Origin: JBCDBY01 sp039182715
GTDB taxonomy: Bacteria; Planctomycetota; PLA2
Reading direction: 5' to 3'
Assembly (NCBI GenBank): GCA_039182715.1
Contig: JBCDBY010000024.1
Location: forward strand, 1-23,833
Length of the DNA: 23,833 nt
Position 1 is the stretch's first letter. Every line of letters begins with the position of its first letter. The position numbers and the translations under genes were made by a program. The notes beneath the pieces are model-generated. The model saw only the letters and a program-made list of their open reading frames with translations, did no database searches and was not told where the DNA came from. Shown piece after piece: positions 1 through 7,984 of this stretch.

Positions 1-1270
1 CGCCGATCTCGACCGCAAGATCGCCAGGAAGATCGAGGCGTTCGGCGTGAAGTGGTGGAAGGCGCGGCCCAAGAACCGTTTCCAGTCGTGGGACGTCGCG
101 AAGAAGAGGGAGCTGCTCGAAGAGGCGGCGACCATCGAGATCCCCGAGGGCAGCTGGCTCGCCGTGCGCGACCTGCTCTGGAAGTCGCTCAAGAAGAACG
201 GGCCCAAGGGCAAGGGCCGCGACAAGGTCTTCCTCGACACGCCCTACCCGCAAAAGATGTGGTCCTACGTCACGTCGACGCGCGGCAAGAACAAGGGGCT
301 GGTCGTCGGACTGCACGGCGGTGGCGAGGGCGCCGGCTCGGCCGAGGGGCCGCGCGGCACCTGGCAGTTCAAGGGCTGCGTCGGCGTCTACCCGCAGGGC
401 CTCGTGCTGCAGGGCGACAACTGGAACACCGTGCAGGGCGAGAAGCAGATCCTGTCGATGATGGAAATCGTCAAGGCGCAGTACGACATCGATCCCGATC
501 GCGTCTACGTCGCCGGTTTCTCCATGGGCGGCACCGGCTCGTGGCACATGGCGGGCCGCTTCCCCGACCTCTTCGCGGGCGCCGCGCCGTGCGCCGGCGT
601 CATCATGGCGCGCCCCAAGAGCCAGATCGAGAAGAAGGAGGACGTGCTCGCGCTGCAGTACGGCCTGCTGCCGAACGTGCGCAACCTCGCCGTGTACTCC
701 TTCATCGGGCTCGCCGACAAGAACTGCATGCCGGGCACGTTCCTCTTTGCGTGGGACGAGATCCAGGACCTCAAGGCGGACGACCCGGAGGGTTACGGCA
801 AGATCCGCTTTCAGTCCTATCCCGGTCTTGCGCACGCCTTCCCGCCGGGCGAGCCGGGCAAATGCATCGCGTGGCTGCTCGAGCAGAAGCGCGACACCTT
901 CCCGCAGAAGATCGTGTGGCAGTACGCCCGCGACCCGTTCCCGCTGCCCAAGCAGTTCGACCGCACCAAGCGGCTCATCCAACGCTGGTTCTACTGGATC
1001 CACCACACCGATCCGACCGACCGCATGGAGGTCGTCGCCGAGCGCACCGGGAACACGATCAAGCTGGAGACGAGCGGCGAGCTGACCGGCATGTCGATCC
1101 TGCTCAATCCCGAGATGATCGACGTGACCAAGGATGTGGTCGTGCTCGTCGACGACGAGGAGGTCTACCGCGGCAAGCCGAAGCCGTCGTTCCCGATGCT
1201 GGTCCGATCGCTCAGCGCGCGCCTCGACAAGCGGCAGTTCTACGACCGCTCGATCGCGCTGGCCGACTGA
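1..1270 (+). CDS. Alpha/beta hydrolase, PHB-depolymerase/feruloyl-esterase-like (5' partial)
   Basis: The frame is open to the left edge, so this is the 3' part of a longer gene; an in-frame GTG at 47 is probably internal. Counting from that GTG, there is an HGGG oxyanion-hole motif at residues 90-93, a GFSMGG nucleophile elbow with Ser159, a likely acid Asp224 (GLAD) and a likely catalytic His263 (GLAHAF). This order fits serine esterases of the LpqC/PHB-depolymerase type, which cleave ester bonds in polyesters or aryl esters. Substrate and location are unknown because the N-terminus, and any signal peptide, lies outside the window. About 120 residues follow the catalytic His and may form a small C-terminal beta domain. 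The stop TGA shares its last base with the ATG of the next gene, so the two are probably co-translated. Confidence 0.8.
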   Translation, partial: ADLDRKIARKIEAFGVKWWKARPKNRFQSWDVAKKRELLEEAATIEIPEGSWLAVRDLLWKSLKKNGPKGKGRDKVFLDTPYPQKMWSYVTSTRGKNKGLVVGLHGGGEGAGSAEGPRGTWQFKGCVGVYPQGLVLQGDNWNTVQGEKQILSMMEIVKAQYDIDPDRVYVAGFSMGGTGSWHMAGRFPDLFAGAAPCAGVIMARPKSQIEKKEDVLALQYGLLPNVRNLAVYSFIGLADKNCMPGTFLFAWDEIQDLKADDPEGYGKIRFQSYPGLAHAFPPGEPGKCIAWLLEQKRDTFPQKIVWQYARDPFPLPKQFDRTKRLIQRWFYWIHHTDPTDRMEVVAERTGNTIKLETSGELTGMSILLNPEMIDVTKDVVVLVDDEEVYRGKPKPSFPMLVRSLSARLDKRQFYDRSIALAD

Positions 1271-1689
1271 TGCGACAGCTCCAGGAGCGGCTCTCGATCG
1301 ACACGCCGGGCCAGGGTTTCCACGAGATCACGCGCCTCGTGCAGACGGTGGTCAAGCGTTCCGGCATCGGCGAGGGGCTCTGCACGGTCTTCGTCCAGCA
1401 CACCAGCTGCTCGCTCTGCATCCAGGAAAACGCCGACCCCTCGGCGCGCCGCGACATGGAGCACTGGCTGGCGAAAATCGCGCCCGAGCACGACCCGGAC
1501 TACACCCATACGAGCGAGGGGCCCGACGACATGCCGAGCCACCTGCGGGCGATGGTCACGAAGACCGGGGAGACGATTCCCGTCCGCCAGAACGCGCTCG
1601 CGCTCGGTACCTGGCAGGGGCTCTACCTCTGCGAGCACCGCACCCGACCCCACCGGCGGAACGTTCTCATCCACGTCCTCGGGGTTTAG
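1270..1689 (+). CDS. yjbQ: YjbQ / UPF0047 family protein
   Basis: The protein has 139 residues, the usual size for UPF0047. It carries the family signatures: HTSCSL followed by ENADPSARRDMEHWL near the middle, and GTWQGLYLCEHR near the C-terminus. Family members form a small beta-rich trimer, are often annotated as secondary thiamine-phosphate synthases from complementation data, and bind a metal or anion through conserved His and Glu residues; the true cellular role is unsettled. The ATG at 1270 overlaps the hydrolase stop (TGATG), with no separate Shine-Dalgarno site, so translation is likely coupled. Nothing in the sequence suggests truncation. Family assignment is firm; the enzymatic role is inferred from the family only. 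Confidence 0.88.
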   Translation: MRQLQERLSIDTPGQGFHEITRLVQTVVKRSGIGEGLCTVFVQHTSCSLCIQENADPSARRDMEHWLAKIAPEHDPDYTHTSEGPDDMPSHLRAMVTKTGETIPVRQNALALGTWQGLYLCEHRTRPHRRNVLIHVLGV

Positions 1690-1718
1690 TCCCTCGCGAC
1701 CGATCCAATAAGGATGAG

Positions 1719-1976
1719 ATGACCCGACTCGAGATCCTCGTGCCGGAGCACGCCGCCGGCGCCCGCGCCATGGTCAATGGAGAGGTCCATGAGCGCTTCG
1801 AGGAGGGCCTCGTCTCGATCCCCGATCTCGAGCCCGGCGCGCACACGGTCGCCGTGGGGGCCGAAAACTGCGAGGGGAAGGTGCTCGTGATCGTGCTGCA
1901 TCAGGGCGAGACGCGCCGCGTCGAGGTGTTTTTGCGGCCGAAAGGACGACGAATAGGGCCGGCCGCGGACGGGTAA
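1719..1976 (+). CDS. Small beta-rich protein of unknown function (PEGA-like?)
   Basis: This 85-residue ORF starts at ATG 1719, preceded by an AAGGA stretch at 1710-1714. An ATG at 1714 in another frame meets a stop after two codons and is not used. The protein has no membrane segment or signal peptide. The pattern of short alternating strands, with a central LEPGAHTVAVGA segment and a later GETRRVEVFLRP strand, resembles a single PEGA or carboxypeptidase-regulatory-like beta sandwich. I do not recognise a specific family. It lies 29 bases after yjbQ and just before a small membrane protein, and may be co-transcribed with both. Confidence 0.55.
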   Translation: MTRLEILVPEHAAGARAMVNGEVHERFEEGLVSIPDLEPGAHTVAVGAENCEGKVLVIVLHQGETRRVEVFLRPKGRRIGPAADG

Positions 1977-2002
1977 AGCCCTTCGAAATGGGAGTTGTCG
2001 CC

Positions 2003-2224
2003 ATGCCGAGCCGCTTTGTTTCCGTCCTCAAACTCGCCGCCCTACTGACCGCCCTGCTCATGACGGGCATCGGCATCGCGTGGGTCGGGGACATCCTGAC
2101 CAACGAGTCCGCCCAGGAGTTCGCCCTGAAGAGCCTGGGGATCGTGGGCGTCTTCACCGTGGGCATGCTCATCGTCGCCGACCTCGGCGGCAGCCCCTCC
2201 GAGAGCCCCAAAGACGACTCCTAG
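2003..2224 (+). CDS. Small two-helix membrane protein, unknown function
   Basis: The protein is 73 residues if translation starts at ATG 2003. I prefer this start over ATG 1988 because GGGAG at 1990-1994 lies 8 bases upstream and would serve as its ribosome binding site, whereas 1988 has none. Two hydrophobic segments are visible, roughly LKLAALLTALLMTGIGIAWV and a shorter one around SLGIVGVFTVGMLIVADL, followed by a polar Ser/Pro/Asp tail. It is therefore probably an inner-membrane hairpin protein. No family is recognised. It is followed after 29 bases by the adaptor operon, which seems to have its own promoter. Confidence 0.5.
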   Translation: MPSRFVSVLKLAALLTALLMTGIGIAWVGDILTNESAQEFALKSLGIVGVFTVGMLIVADLGGSPSESPKDDS

Positions 2225-2239
2225 CGACATCCCCGGCGG

Positions 2240-2245
2240 TACCAT
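2240..2245 (+). promoter_or_regulatory. Possible -10 element for a leaderless adaptor transcript
   Basis: TACCAT matches 4 of 6 bases of TATAAT and ends 8 bases before the adaptor ATG at 2254. There is no Shine-Dalgarno-like sequence between them. This spacing would place the transcript start at or next to the start codon. No convincing -35 box is visible, so the call is tentative. Confidence 0.25.
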
Positions 2246-2253
2246 GTGCCGCC

Positions 2254-3585
2254 ATGAGAAGGACCCTCGCTCCCACCGCCCTCGCCATCTGGGCTCTCGC
2301 CGCGACCGTCTGGGCCGAGCCCATCGAAGCGAAGCGAGGCACGCTGCGCGTCACCGTCCCCCTGTCCGGCCGCTTCGTGCCGGCCGACCCCGCGGAACTC
2401 ACGCTCGGCTTCGAGCAGTACCGCGGGCCCCTCGAGGTCGAGTTCGCCGCCGAACACGGCACGTGGGTGAACGAGGGTGACGTCATCCTGCGCTTCAAGC
2501 GCAAGGCGTACGAGGAGGAGCTGGCGCGCCGCATCCTCGCGATGGAGCGCACCGAGATGGCGCACCGCCACTACCTCGCGCGCGCCGGCATGAAGGCGAC
2601 GCAGACCGCCGAGAAGCTCGCGCGCGCCAAGCGCGACGCCGATCGATCCATCAAGCGCCTCAAGGGCTTCCGCGAGTACGAGAAGGCGTTCCGCGACGAA
2701 AGCGAACGGCTCTCCGAGCAGTCGCGCAAGCACCGCATGGAGGACCAGAAGGACGAGCTCGACCAGCTTCTGAAGATGTACTCGGAAGACGAGCTGGTCG
2801 ACGCCACCGAGGAGATCGTCCTCAAGCGGCAGAAGCGCCGCTACGCGCAGTCGGTCGCCAACAACGAGCTCGGCGACCGTCGCCGCCGCTACCAGAAGGA
2901 GTGGTACCAGCACTGGACCGAGGAGGACCGCGTGGCCGACGCCGAGGCGAAGACCGCCGCGTTCCAGCGCGCCGTGCAGAGCGCCGAGATGGAGACCGAG
3001 GCGGCCAAGGCCGACCTCGTGCAGCGGGAGTTCGATCTCGGCAAGAAGCGCGAGGCGTTCGAGAAGTTCCGCGCCGAGGGCGAGATGCTCATCGTGCGCG
3101 CGCCCGCGGCCGGTGTCCTGATGCACCGCGGCGGCCCCTGGAAGAAGGGCGCCGTCCTGAAGAACAGGATGACGCCGGCGCACGTCTGCCCGAAGGGCGC
3201 GCTGCACTTCGAGGGCTTCGTCAAGGAGTCCGACATCCTGCGCGTCAAGGCGGGGCTCGCCTGCGCGATCAACCCGACCGCCAACGCGGAGCAGGAGCTG
3301 ATCGGCCGCCTTTCGCTCGCCTTCCTTCCGACGCCCAAGATGGGCTTCAAGGCGACCGTGCGCTTCGAGGACCTGCCGCTTTCGCTGCGGCCCGGCATGA
3401 CGGCGAAGGGCGCCATCGTGATCGAGGAGCTGCGCGACGTCATTTTCGTGCCGGTCGCCGCGGTGCGGGACGGCAAGGTGACGGTCGGCGAGACCGAGCG
3501 CGAGGTCGTGACCGGCCCGACCGACGGCACGCACATCGTCATCCGCAGCGGCCTGGAGGAGGGCGAGAAGGTCTCCATCCCGTGA
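2254..3585 (+). CDS. Secreted HlyD/RND-type periplasmic adaptor with long coiled coil
   Basis: The 443-residue protein begins with a signal peptide (cleavage probably after VWA, about residue 21). An N-terminal barrel/lipoyl half follows, then a long charged alpha-helical hairpin at roughly residues 85-290, then the second lipoyl half (MLIVRAPAAGVLMHRGG), a beta-barrel and a membrane-proximal domain ending EGEKVSIP. This is the order of membrane fusion proteins that link an inner-membrane pump to an outer-membrane channel. No pump or TolC-like gene is adjacent: the next genes are two exported toroid proteins. The start ATG 2254 has no ribosome binding site but a possible -10 just upstream. 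The stop overlaps the next ATG (TGATG at 3583-3587). Efflux is therefore not proven; it could instead be a scaffold for the products encoded downstream. Confidence 0.78.
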   Translation: MRRTLAPTALAIWALAATVWAEPIEAKRGTLRVTVPLSGRFVPADPAELTLGFEQYRGPLEVEFAAEHGTWVNEGDVILRFKRKAYEEELARRILAMERTEMAHRHYLARAGMKATQTAEKLARAKRDADRSIKRLKGFREYEKAFRDESERLSEQSRKHRMEDQKDELDQLLKMYSEDELVDATEEIVLKRQKRRYAQSVANNELGDRRRRYQKEWYQHWTEEDRVADAEAKTAAFQRAVQSAEMETEAAKADLVQREFDLGKKREAFEKFRAEGEMLIVRAPAAGVLMHRGGPWKKGAVLKNRMTPAHVCPKGALHFEGFVKESDILRVKAGLACAINPTANAEQELIGRLSLAFLPTPKMGFKATVRFEDLPLSLRPGMTAKGAIVIEELRDVIFVPVAAVRDGKVTVGETEREVVTGPTDGTHIVIRSGLEEGEKVSIP

Positions 3586-4760
3586 TGCGGCTGCTCCCGC
3601 TGCTGCTGCTCGCTGCCCCCGCGTGGGCGAACGACGCGCCGCACCTCGCCAACACGATGCCGCCTACGGGCAAGGTCTCGGTCGACGAGGCGATTCGGGG
3701 CGGCGTCGAGTTCCTCGTCGCCAACCAGAACGCCAACGGCTCGTTCGGCAAGTTCGCGAGCGCGAATCCCTACCAGCTCTGGTGCCACGTGCCGGGCGGC
3801 CACATGGCGTTCCGCGCGGCGACGACGGCCCTCTGCTGGATGGGCCTCGAGCAGTCGGACTACAAGACGGAGGCGTCGAAGAAGGCGCAGGCGAAGTGCC
3901 TCGCCTGGATGGTGAAGAACGTGCGCGTGAAGCGCGCCTTCCCGCAGCAGTTCTACAACATCTGGGCGCTCGCCTACGGCATGCGCGCGCTCGCGATGGC
4001 GCTCGACGCGAAGTCGCCGGGCGCGACGCCCGAGGAGATTCGCGCGACGCTGCGCGACATCCACAAGGCGCTGCAGATCTACCAGAGTCCGGACGGCGGC
4101 TGGGGCTACCTCGACTTCAAGGTGCCTGCCTACAAGCCGTCGTGGAGCACTTCGTTCACGACCGGCACCGTGCTCATCGCGCTGCGCGAAGCGGAGGAGC
4201 AGGGGCTCGAGGTCGACCCCAAGATGGTCAAGAAGGCGGTCGCGCTGCTCTGGCGGCTGCGTACGCCCGACGGCAACTACGTCTATTCCATCGACCACAA
4301 GTACGCGCCCTTCTCGCGCATCAACCGCCACGGCGGCTCCAGCCTGCGCAACCAGACCTGCAACCTCGCGCTCTACTACTACGACCGCGGCGACAAGATG
4401 CACAAGCAGCAGCTGCGCGACTCGCTGCAGCGTTTCGTCGACCAGCATCGCTTCGCGATCGCCGGCGTGCGGCGTCCGATCCCGCACGAGAGCTGGTACG
4501 CGGTGTCGGGCTACTTCTACCTCTATGGCCAGCAGTACTCCGCGCTGGTGCTCGACGAGCTCGAGGAGAAGGACCGCAAGCGCTTCTGGCCGGCCGTCGT
4601 CGAGTACACGCTCAAGACGCGCCAGAAGGACGGCAGCTTCTGGGACTATCCGACCTACGACTATCACAAGTACTACGGCACCGGCTACGCGCTCATGACG
4701 CTGGCGAAGTGCCCGACGGCCATCGCGGCGAAGATCGATGCTCCGAAGTCTGCTCGCTAG
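3585..4760 (+). CDS. Exported squalene-cyclase/prenyltransferase-like alpha/alpha-toroid protein 1
   Basis: The protein has 391 residues with a signal peptide (cleavage near AWA-ND, about residue 16). It contains repeated helical units with degenerate QW-type motifs: QNANGSF at 48-54, QSPDGGW at 167-173, RTPDGNY at 226-232 and RQKDGSFWDY at 346-355. This is the alpha/alpha-barrel fold of squalene-hopene cyclases and protein prenyltransferases. It is much shorter than a squalene-hopene cyclase (over 600 residues) and I see no DxDD protonation motif, so terpene cyclization is unlikely. A non-enzymatic periplasmic or surface role is more plausible. ATG 3585 overlaps the adaptor stop, and its 3' end overlaps its paralogue by 23 bases. 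Confidence 0.75.
   Translation: MRLLPLLLLAAPAWANDAPHLANTMPPTGKVSVDEAIRGGVEFLVANQNANGSFGKFASANPYQLWCHVPGGHMAFRAATTALCWMGLEQSDYKTEASKKAQAKCLAWMVKNVRVKRAFPQQFYNIWALAYGMRALAMALDAKSPGATPEEIRATLRDIHKALQIYQSPDGGWGYLDFKVPAYKPSWSTSFTTGTVLIALREAEEQGLEVDPKMVKKAVALLWRLRTPDGNYVYSIDHKYAPFSRINRHGGSSLRNQTCNLALYYYDRGDKMHKQQLRDSLQRFVDQHRFAIAGVRRPIPHESWYAVSGYFYLYGQQYSALVLDELEEKDRKRFWPAVVEYTLKTRQKDGSFWDYPTYDYHKYYGTGYALMTLAKCPTAIAAKIDAPKSAR
4459..4525 (+). repeat. 67-bp block identical to 5552-5618 in the neighbouring paralogue
   Basis: This stretch and 5552-5618 are identical at all 67 bases. They encode the same 22 residues, from AGVRRPIP through SGYFYLY, in the two toroid genes, which are clearly divergent on either side. 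Identity at every third codon position points to recent gene conversion or very strong constraint. Confidence 0.85.
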
Positions 4761-5829
4761 CCTCCTGCTCGTTGCGCCCGTGGGCGCCGTCGAGATCGAT
4801 GTCGCCATCCGCGAAGGCGTCGCGTTCCTGGTGAAGAACCAGAACAAGGACGGTAGCTTCGGCGCGCGCACGAGCGGCCGCACCTACGAGGTCACCTCGG
4901 CGGTGCCCGGCGGCCACTACGCCTTCCAGGCCGCGACGACCGCGCTCTGCTGGCTGGGCCTCGACGACAGTCCGCACAAGACGGAGGCATCGAAGAAGGC
5001 GCAGGCGCGTGCGCTCGACTGGCTGGTCAAGAACGCGCGCGTCAAGCGGGCGCACGGCGGCCAGCTCTACAACACCTGGTCGTTCGGCTACGGCCTGCAC
5101 GCGCTGGCGCGCGCCTACCGCAAGTCGAAGCGCGAGGACGTGAAGAAGACCGCCGAGTCGATCCTCGCCGCCATCGCGCGCTACCAGACGCCGGATGGCG
5201 GCTGGGGCTACTACGACTTCGGGGTGCGCGCGGCGCGGCCCGAGTGGAGCACTTCGTTCTCGACGGCGACCATCGTGGTGGCGCTCAAGGAGGCGGAGAT
5301 TGCGGGGCTCACCGTGTCGCCGAAGGTGGTCGACAAGGCGATCACCAACATCAAGCGCTGCCGCAAACCGGACGGCACGTATCTGTACGGCATGTACATG
5401 CGCTACCGCCCGATGCACGGGGTCAACCAGCCGCAGGGGTCGGCGCTGCGCGTGCAGTCGTGCGGCCTCGCGCTGCAGCGCTACGGCCACCTCGGCTTGA
5501 AGGAGCTGCGTGCCGGCCTGGAGATGCTGCACAAGCACGAGCGCTTCTCGCTCGCCGGCGTGCGGCGTCCGATCCCGCACGAGAGCTGGTACGCGGTGTC
5601 GGGCTACTTCTACCTCTACGGCTACCGCTATGCCGCATCGGTGCTGAAGCAGCTGCCGAAGGCGGAGCGCCCGCGCCACGCGAAGCGCATCGCAGCGGCG
5701 GTACTCAAGACGCGGCAGCCCGACGGCAGCTTCTGGGACTACCCGTTGTACGGCTATCACAAGTTCTACGGCACGGGCTACGCGCTCATGGCGCTGGCGC
5801 GCTGCGCGGCATGTTCCAGCGCGGACTGA
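4738..5829 (+). CDS. Exported squalene-cyclase-like alpha/alpha-toroid protein 2
   Basis: This 363-residue paralogue of the preceding gene starts at ATG 4738, inside the last 23 bases of that gene. It has a signal peptide (cleavage near VGA-VE, about residue 17). The same repeats are present: NQNKDGSFG at 34-42, QTPDGGW at 150-156, KPDGTY at 210-215 and RQPDGSFWDY near the C-terminus. The shared AGVRRPIP...SGYFYLY block lies at 273-294. It lacks a DxDD motif. The two proteins align along their whole length, so this is a tandem duplication, and being co-translated they may form a heteromeric pair. Function is unknown; genes of this type are typically auto-annotated 'prenyltransferase/squalene oxidase repeat-containing protein'. 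Confidence 0.75.
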   Translation: MLRSLLASLLLVAPVGAVEIDVAIREGVAFLVKNQNKDGSFGARTSGRTYEVTSAVPGGHYAFQAATTALCWLGLDDSPHKTEASKKAQARALDWLVKNARVKRAHGGQLYNTWSFGYGLHALARAYRKSKREDVKKTAESILAAIARYQTPDGGWGYYDFGVRAARPEWSTSFSTATIVVALKEAEIAGLTVSPKVVDKAITNIKRCRKPDGTYLYGMYMRYRPMHGVNQPQGSALRVQSCGLALQRYGHLGLKELRAGLEMLHKHERFSLAGVRRPIPHESWYAVSGYFYLYGYRYAASVLKQLPKAERPRHAKRIAAAVLKTRQPDGSFWDYPLYGYHKFYGTGYALMALARCAACSSAD

Positions 5830-6233
5830 CGCCTCCCGACCCCTTTCGCGAACGCCCGCTCTTCGAACGCGTGCGCACGCAGGACGGCATGAGCCTCGCC
5901 ACGATGCTGGAGATGGGTCGCGTCCTCGTCGTCTGTCTGCCGCCCGGCCCGCCGCGCAAGTGGCTGGCGCGCGTGGCGGCGGCGCGGCGCGGCATCGAGG
6001 GAGAGGGCGCGCGACTCCTGCTGGTCACGATCGAGGACGATCCCGCCGATGCGCTGCGGGAGCACGACCTGCAGTACGTGGCGCGGTGTCCCGATCCGGG
6101 ACGGGAGCTCTACCGGCACTTCGGCTTCCCGGAGGGCCGCAAGCTGGGGCTGTTCGGCGCGGAGCAGAAGGGGGGAACCGCGTTGCTGGAGGGCGATCAG
6201 GTGCTGCGCACCGACGCGTCGCCGCCCTCGTAG
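5811..6233 (+). CDS. Redoxin-fold (AhpC/TSA-like) protein lacking a CxxC motif
   Basis: The 140-residue ORF starts at ATG 5811, overlapping the toroid-2 stop by 19 bases. After a short N-terminal arm, the order of elements resembles AhpC/TSA 'peroxiredoxin-like' proteins: strand GRVLVVCLPPG (36-46), helix, strand ARLLLVTIEDD, then the segment PDPGRELYRHFGFPEG typical of the redoxin 'DPDRALYRAYG' region, and a final hydrophobic strand. The usual Cys after the first strand is absent: only Cys42, within the strand, and Cys93 are present. It is thus either a degenerate, non-redox member or one using an atypical cysteine. There is no signal peptide, unlike the upstream operon products. The fold is inferred from pattern only. 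Confidence 0.5.
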   Translation: MFQRGLTPPDPFRERPLFERVRTQDGMSLATMLEMGRVLVVCLPPGPPRKWLARVAAARRGIEGEGARLLLVTIEDDPADALREHDLQYVARCPDPGRELYRHFGFPEGRKLGLFGAEQKGGTALLEGDQVLRTDASPPS

Positions 6234-6251
6234 CAATTCCGAGACGCCCCA

Positions 6252-6266
6252 GGTCGGGATCCGACC
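6252..6266 (+). terminator. Short GC hairpin after the redoxin-like gene
   Basis: GGTCGG and CCGACC form a perfect 6-bp stem around a 3-base loop, 18 bases after the stop at 6233. Only a weak T-richness follows (GTCGTTGTTC), so intrinsic termination is possible but unproven. The rest of the 137-base gap up to 6371 shows no clear promoter. Confidence 0.25.
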
Positions 6267-6370
6267 GTAAGTCGTTGTTCGTGCCGGTCTTACAGGTCGA
6301 TCCCGAAAGTTCCGATAAGCGACTTGCCGGGTCGGGCACGCGTGGTGCTCTTACTACGGGAAATTGGCAC

Positions 6371-7984
6371 GTGGATCGGAATGCCGTGAGGGAAACACCG
6401 TCGCAGTCGCGCGACGCCATCCGTGGAGGAGGCGCCGCGGTCTGTTCGTTCCTTCGCCATCTCATGGCGCTGGGACGCGTGATCAAGATCTATGCGAACG
6501 GTCACGCGCGCGTCGAGGAGTCGCTGCAGGAGCTCCACTCGATCGCGAACGATCTGCTCTACGCGCGCAAGACCGATCTCGACTTCGTCGTGCAGCTCAC
6601 CGGTCTCAAGGTCGAGGGCCGGCCGGTGCATCACGAGCCGGCGGTCGTCGAGGCGTTCACCGAGGTGCTGCGCGCGCGCGGGGTGCGGGCGCTCGTGCTC
6701 CGTACCGGCATCCGCAAGTCGGAGCTCTTCCTGCTGGCCGACCTGCTGGGCCGCAAGGCGCGCGACCTGATCCAGGACGGCGGCTTCGACGCCGCGCTCG
6801 CCGAACAGGACCACCCGCACTTCAACGTGCTGACCGCCGTCACGGCGTTCGGCGACGGGGACGAGGAGGGCAGCGTCGACGAGGAGGTGCCGGCGCAGGA
6901 GGCCGCACAGCGCCAGTTCGAGGAGCTGCTCGGCGAAGCCGGCGAGCTGCCGCCCGACCCGACCGAGGACGAGGTGACCTTGGCCTACACCGCGTGCGAC
7001 AAGGAGGAACTCGGCGCCAAGTCGTCGCACCTGCTCGCGGTTGCGGAGGAGACGCTGCGCGCGGAGGCGGAGCGTCACGATCTCGAAGGATCGGCGGCGC
7101 TCATCATCTGCGACATGGTGGGCCGCGCGCAGGGCGCGATGGAATACCGCCAGCGGCGCGAGACGCTCTGCAACGTCGTGCGCGAGCGGCGTCTCGACGC
7201 GCGTGCGATGCGCATCGCGCAGCTCCGCATCCTCAACGACGTGGAGAACTGGCCCGAGGAGGAGCCGAGCGCGCTCGTTCTGGAGCTCGGCGCCCTGGCG
7301 GCCGACGCGCAGCTCATCGAGTCCGCGATGTCACGCGGCAAGCTTACGCGCTCCCAGGCGCGCACGATCGCCGAGCAGCTCGCCGGGCGCCCCGACGGGC
7401 TCGACCTGCTCACCAGCGTGCTGCGCGCCTCGCTCCCGGAGCAGGTGCGCATCGCGATCGAGGACGTGCTCGTCGAGCAGGTGCGCCAGGACAAGAATGG
7501 GTTCCGCGCCTGGGCGCTCGAGAACCCGAAGAACTTCCTGCAGAAGTCCTGCTTCCGGCTGCTGATCGACAAGGTCGACTTCGTGCTGGGTCCGATCGTC
7601 AAGGAGTACCTCTCGCTCTCGGGCAGCAAGGAGCGCGAGCGACTCATCGAGCTGTTGACCGAGATGGCCACGGAAAAAGCGCTGCGCCTTCTGGTGATGG
7701 GGCTGCGCTACTCCGGCGAGGTGCGTGATCCGCGCATCATCCTCGCGCTCGGACGCTTCAAGCACCCGCTGGCGGTGAGCGTGCTGCGCGAGGTCGTGCA
7801 CCGCTGCAACACGGAGCGTTTCGATGCGGAGGAGGCGGCGAGCGCGATCCGCGCGCTGGCGGCGTCCGGCATCGACGACGCCCTCGACTTCCTCGAGGAG
7901 GTCTCGACGGCGCGGAAGTTCCTGCTGCCGACGTATCGGCGAACGCTCCGGGAGCTGGCGCAGGACGCGCTCGAGGTGGCCTGA
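6371..7984 (+). CDS. Helical-repeat (HEAT-like) protein paired with HD-GYP gene
   Basis: The protein has about 537 residues and no signal peptide or membrane segment. The first ~100 residues (from SFLRHLMALGRVIKIY) align without gaps over at least 60 positions with the N-terminus of the next protein. Because this homology begins upstream of the first in-frame ATG (6464), the true start must be GTG 6371 or GTG 6386, each with a nearby GGA. A Glu/Asp-rich linker follows, then a long all-helical region ending in HEAT-like units such as DPRIILALGRFKHPLAVSVLREVV. Such repeats usually mediate protein binding. Its stop overlaps the ATG of the phosphodiesterase gene (TGATG), so it is probably a dedicated partner of that protein. 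Function is otherwise unknown. Confidence 0.65.
   Translation: MDRNAVRETPSQSRDAIRGGGAAVCSFLRHLMALGRVIKIYANGHARVEESLQELHSIANDLLYARKTDLDFVVQLTGLKVEGRPVHHEPAVVEAFTEVLRARGVRALVLRTGIRKSELFLLADLLGRKARDLIQDGGFDAALAEQDHPHFNVLTAVTAFGDGDEEGSVDEEVPAQEAAQRQFEELLGEAGELPPDPTEDEVTLAYTACDKEELGAKSSHLLAVAEETLRAEAERHDLEGSAALIICDMVGRAQGAMEYRQRRETLCNVVRERRLDARAMRIAQLRILNDVENWPEEEPSALVLELGALAADAQLIESAMSRGKLTRSQARTIAEQLAGRPDGLDLLTSVLRASLPEQVRIAIEDVLVEQVRQDKNGFRAWALENPKNFLQKSCFRLLIDKVDFVLGPIVKEYLSLSGSKERERLIELLTEMATEKALRLLVMGLRYSGEVRDPRIILALGRFKHPLAVSVLREVVHRCNTERFDAEEAASAIRALAASGIDDALDFLEEVSTARKFLLPTYRRTLRELAQDALEVA

Noticed and set aside
2889..4883. A 664-codon minus-strand frame opposite the adaptor and toroid genes
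   Set aside because: Low-complexity antisense shadow; plus-strand products have signal peptides and recognisable domains.
3585..5829. Annotating the toroid genes as squalene-hopene cyclases
   Set aside because: Both are far too short, are secreted, and lack a DxDD motif; only the fold is supported.
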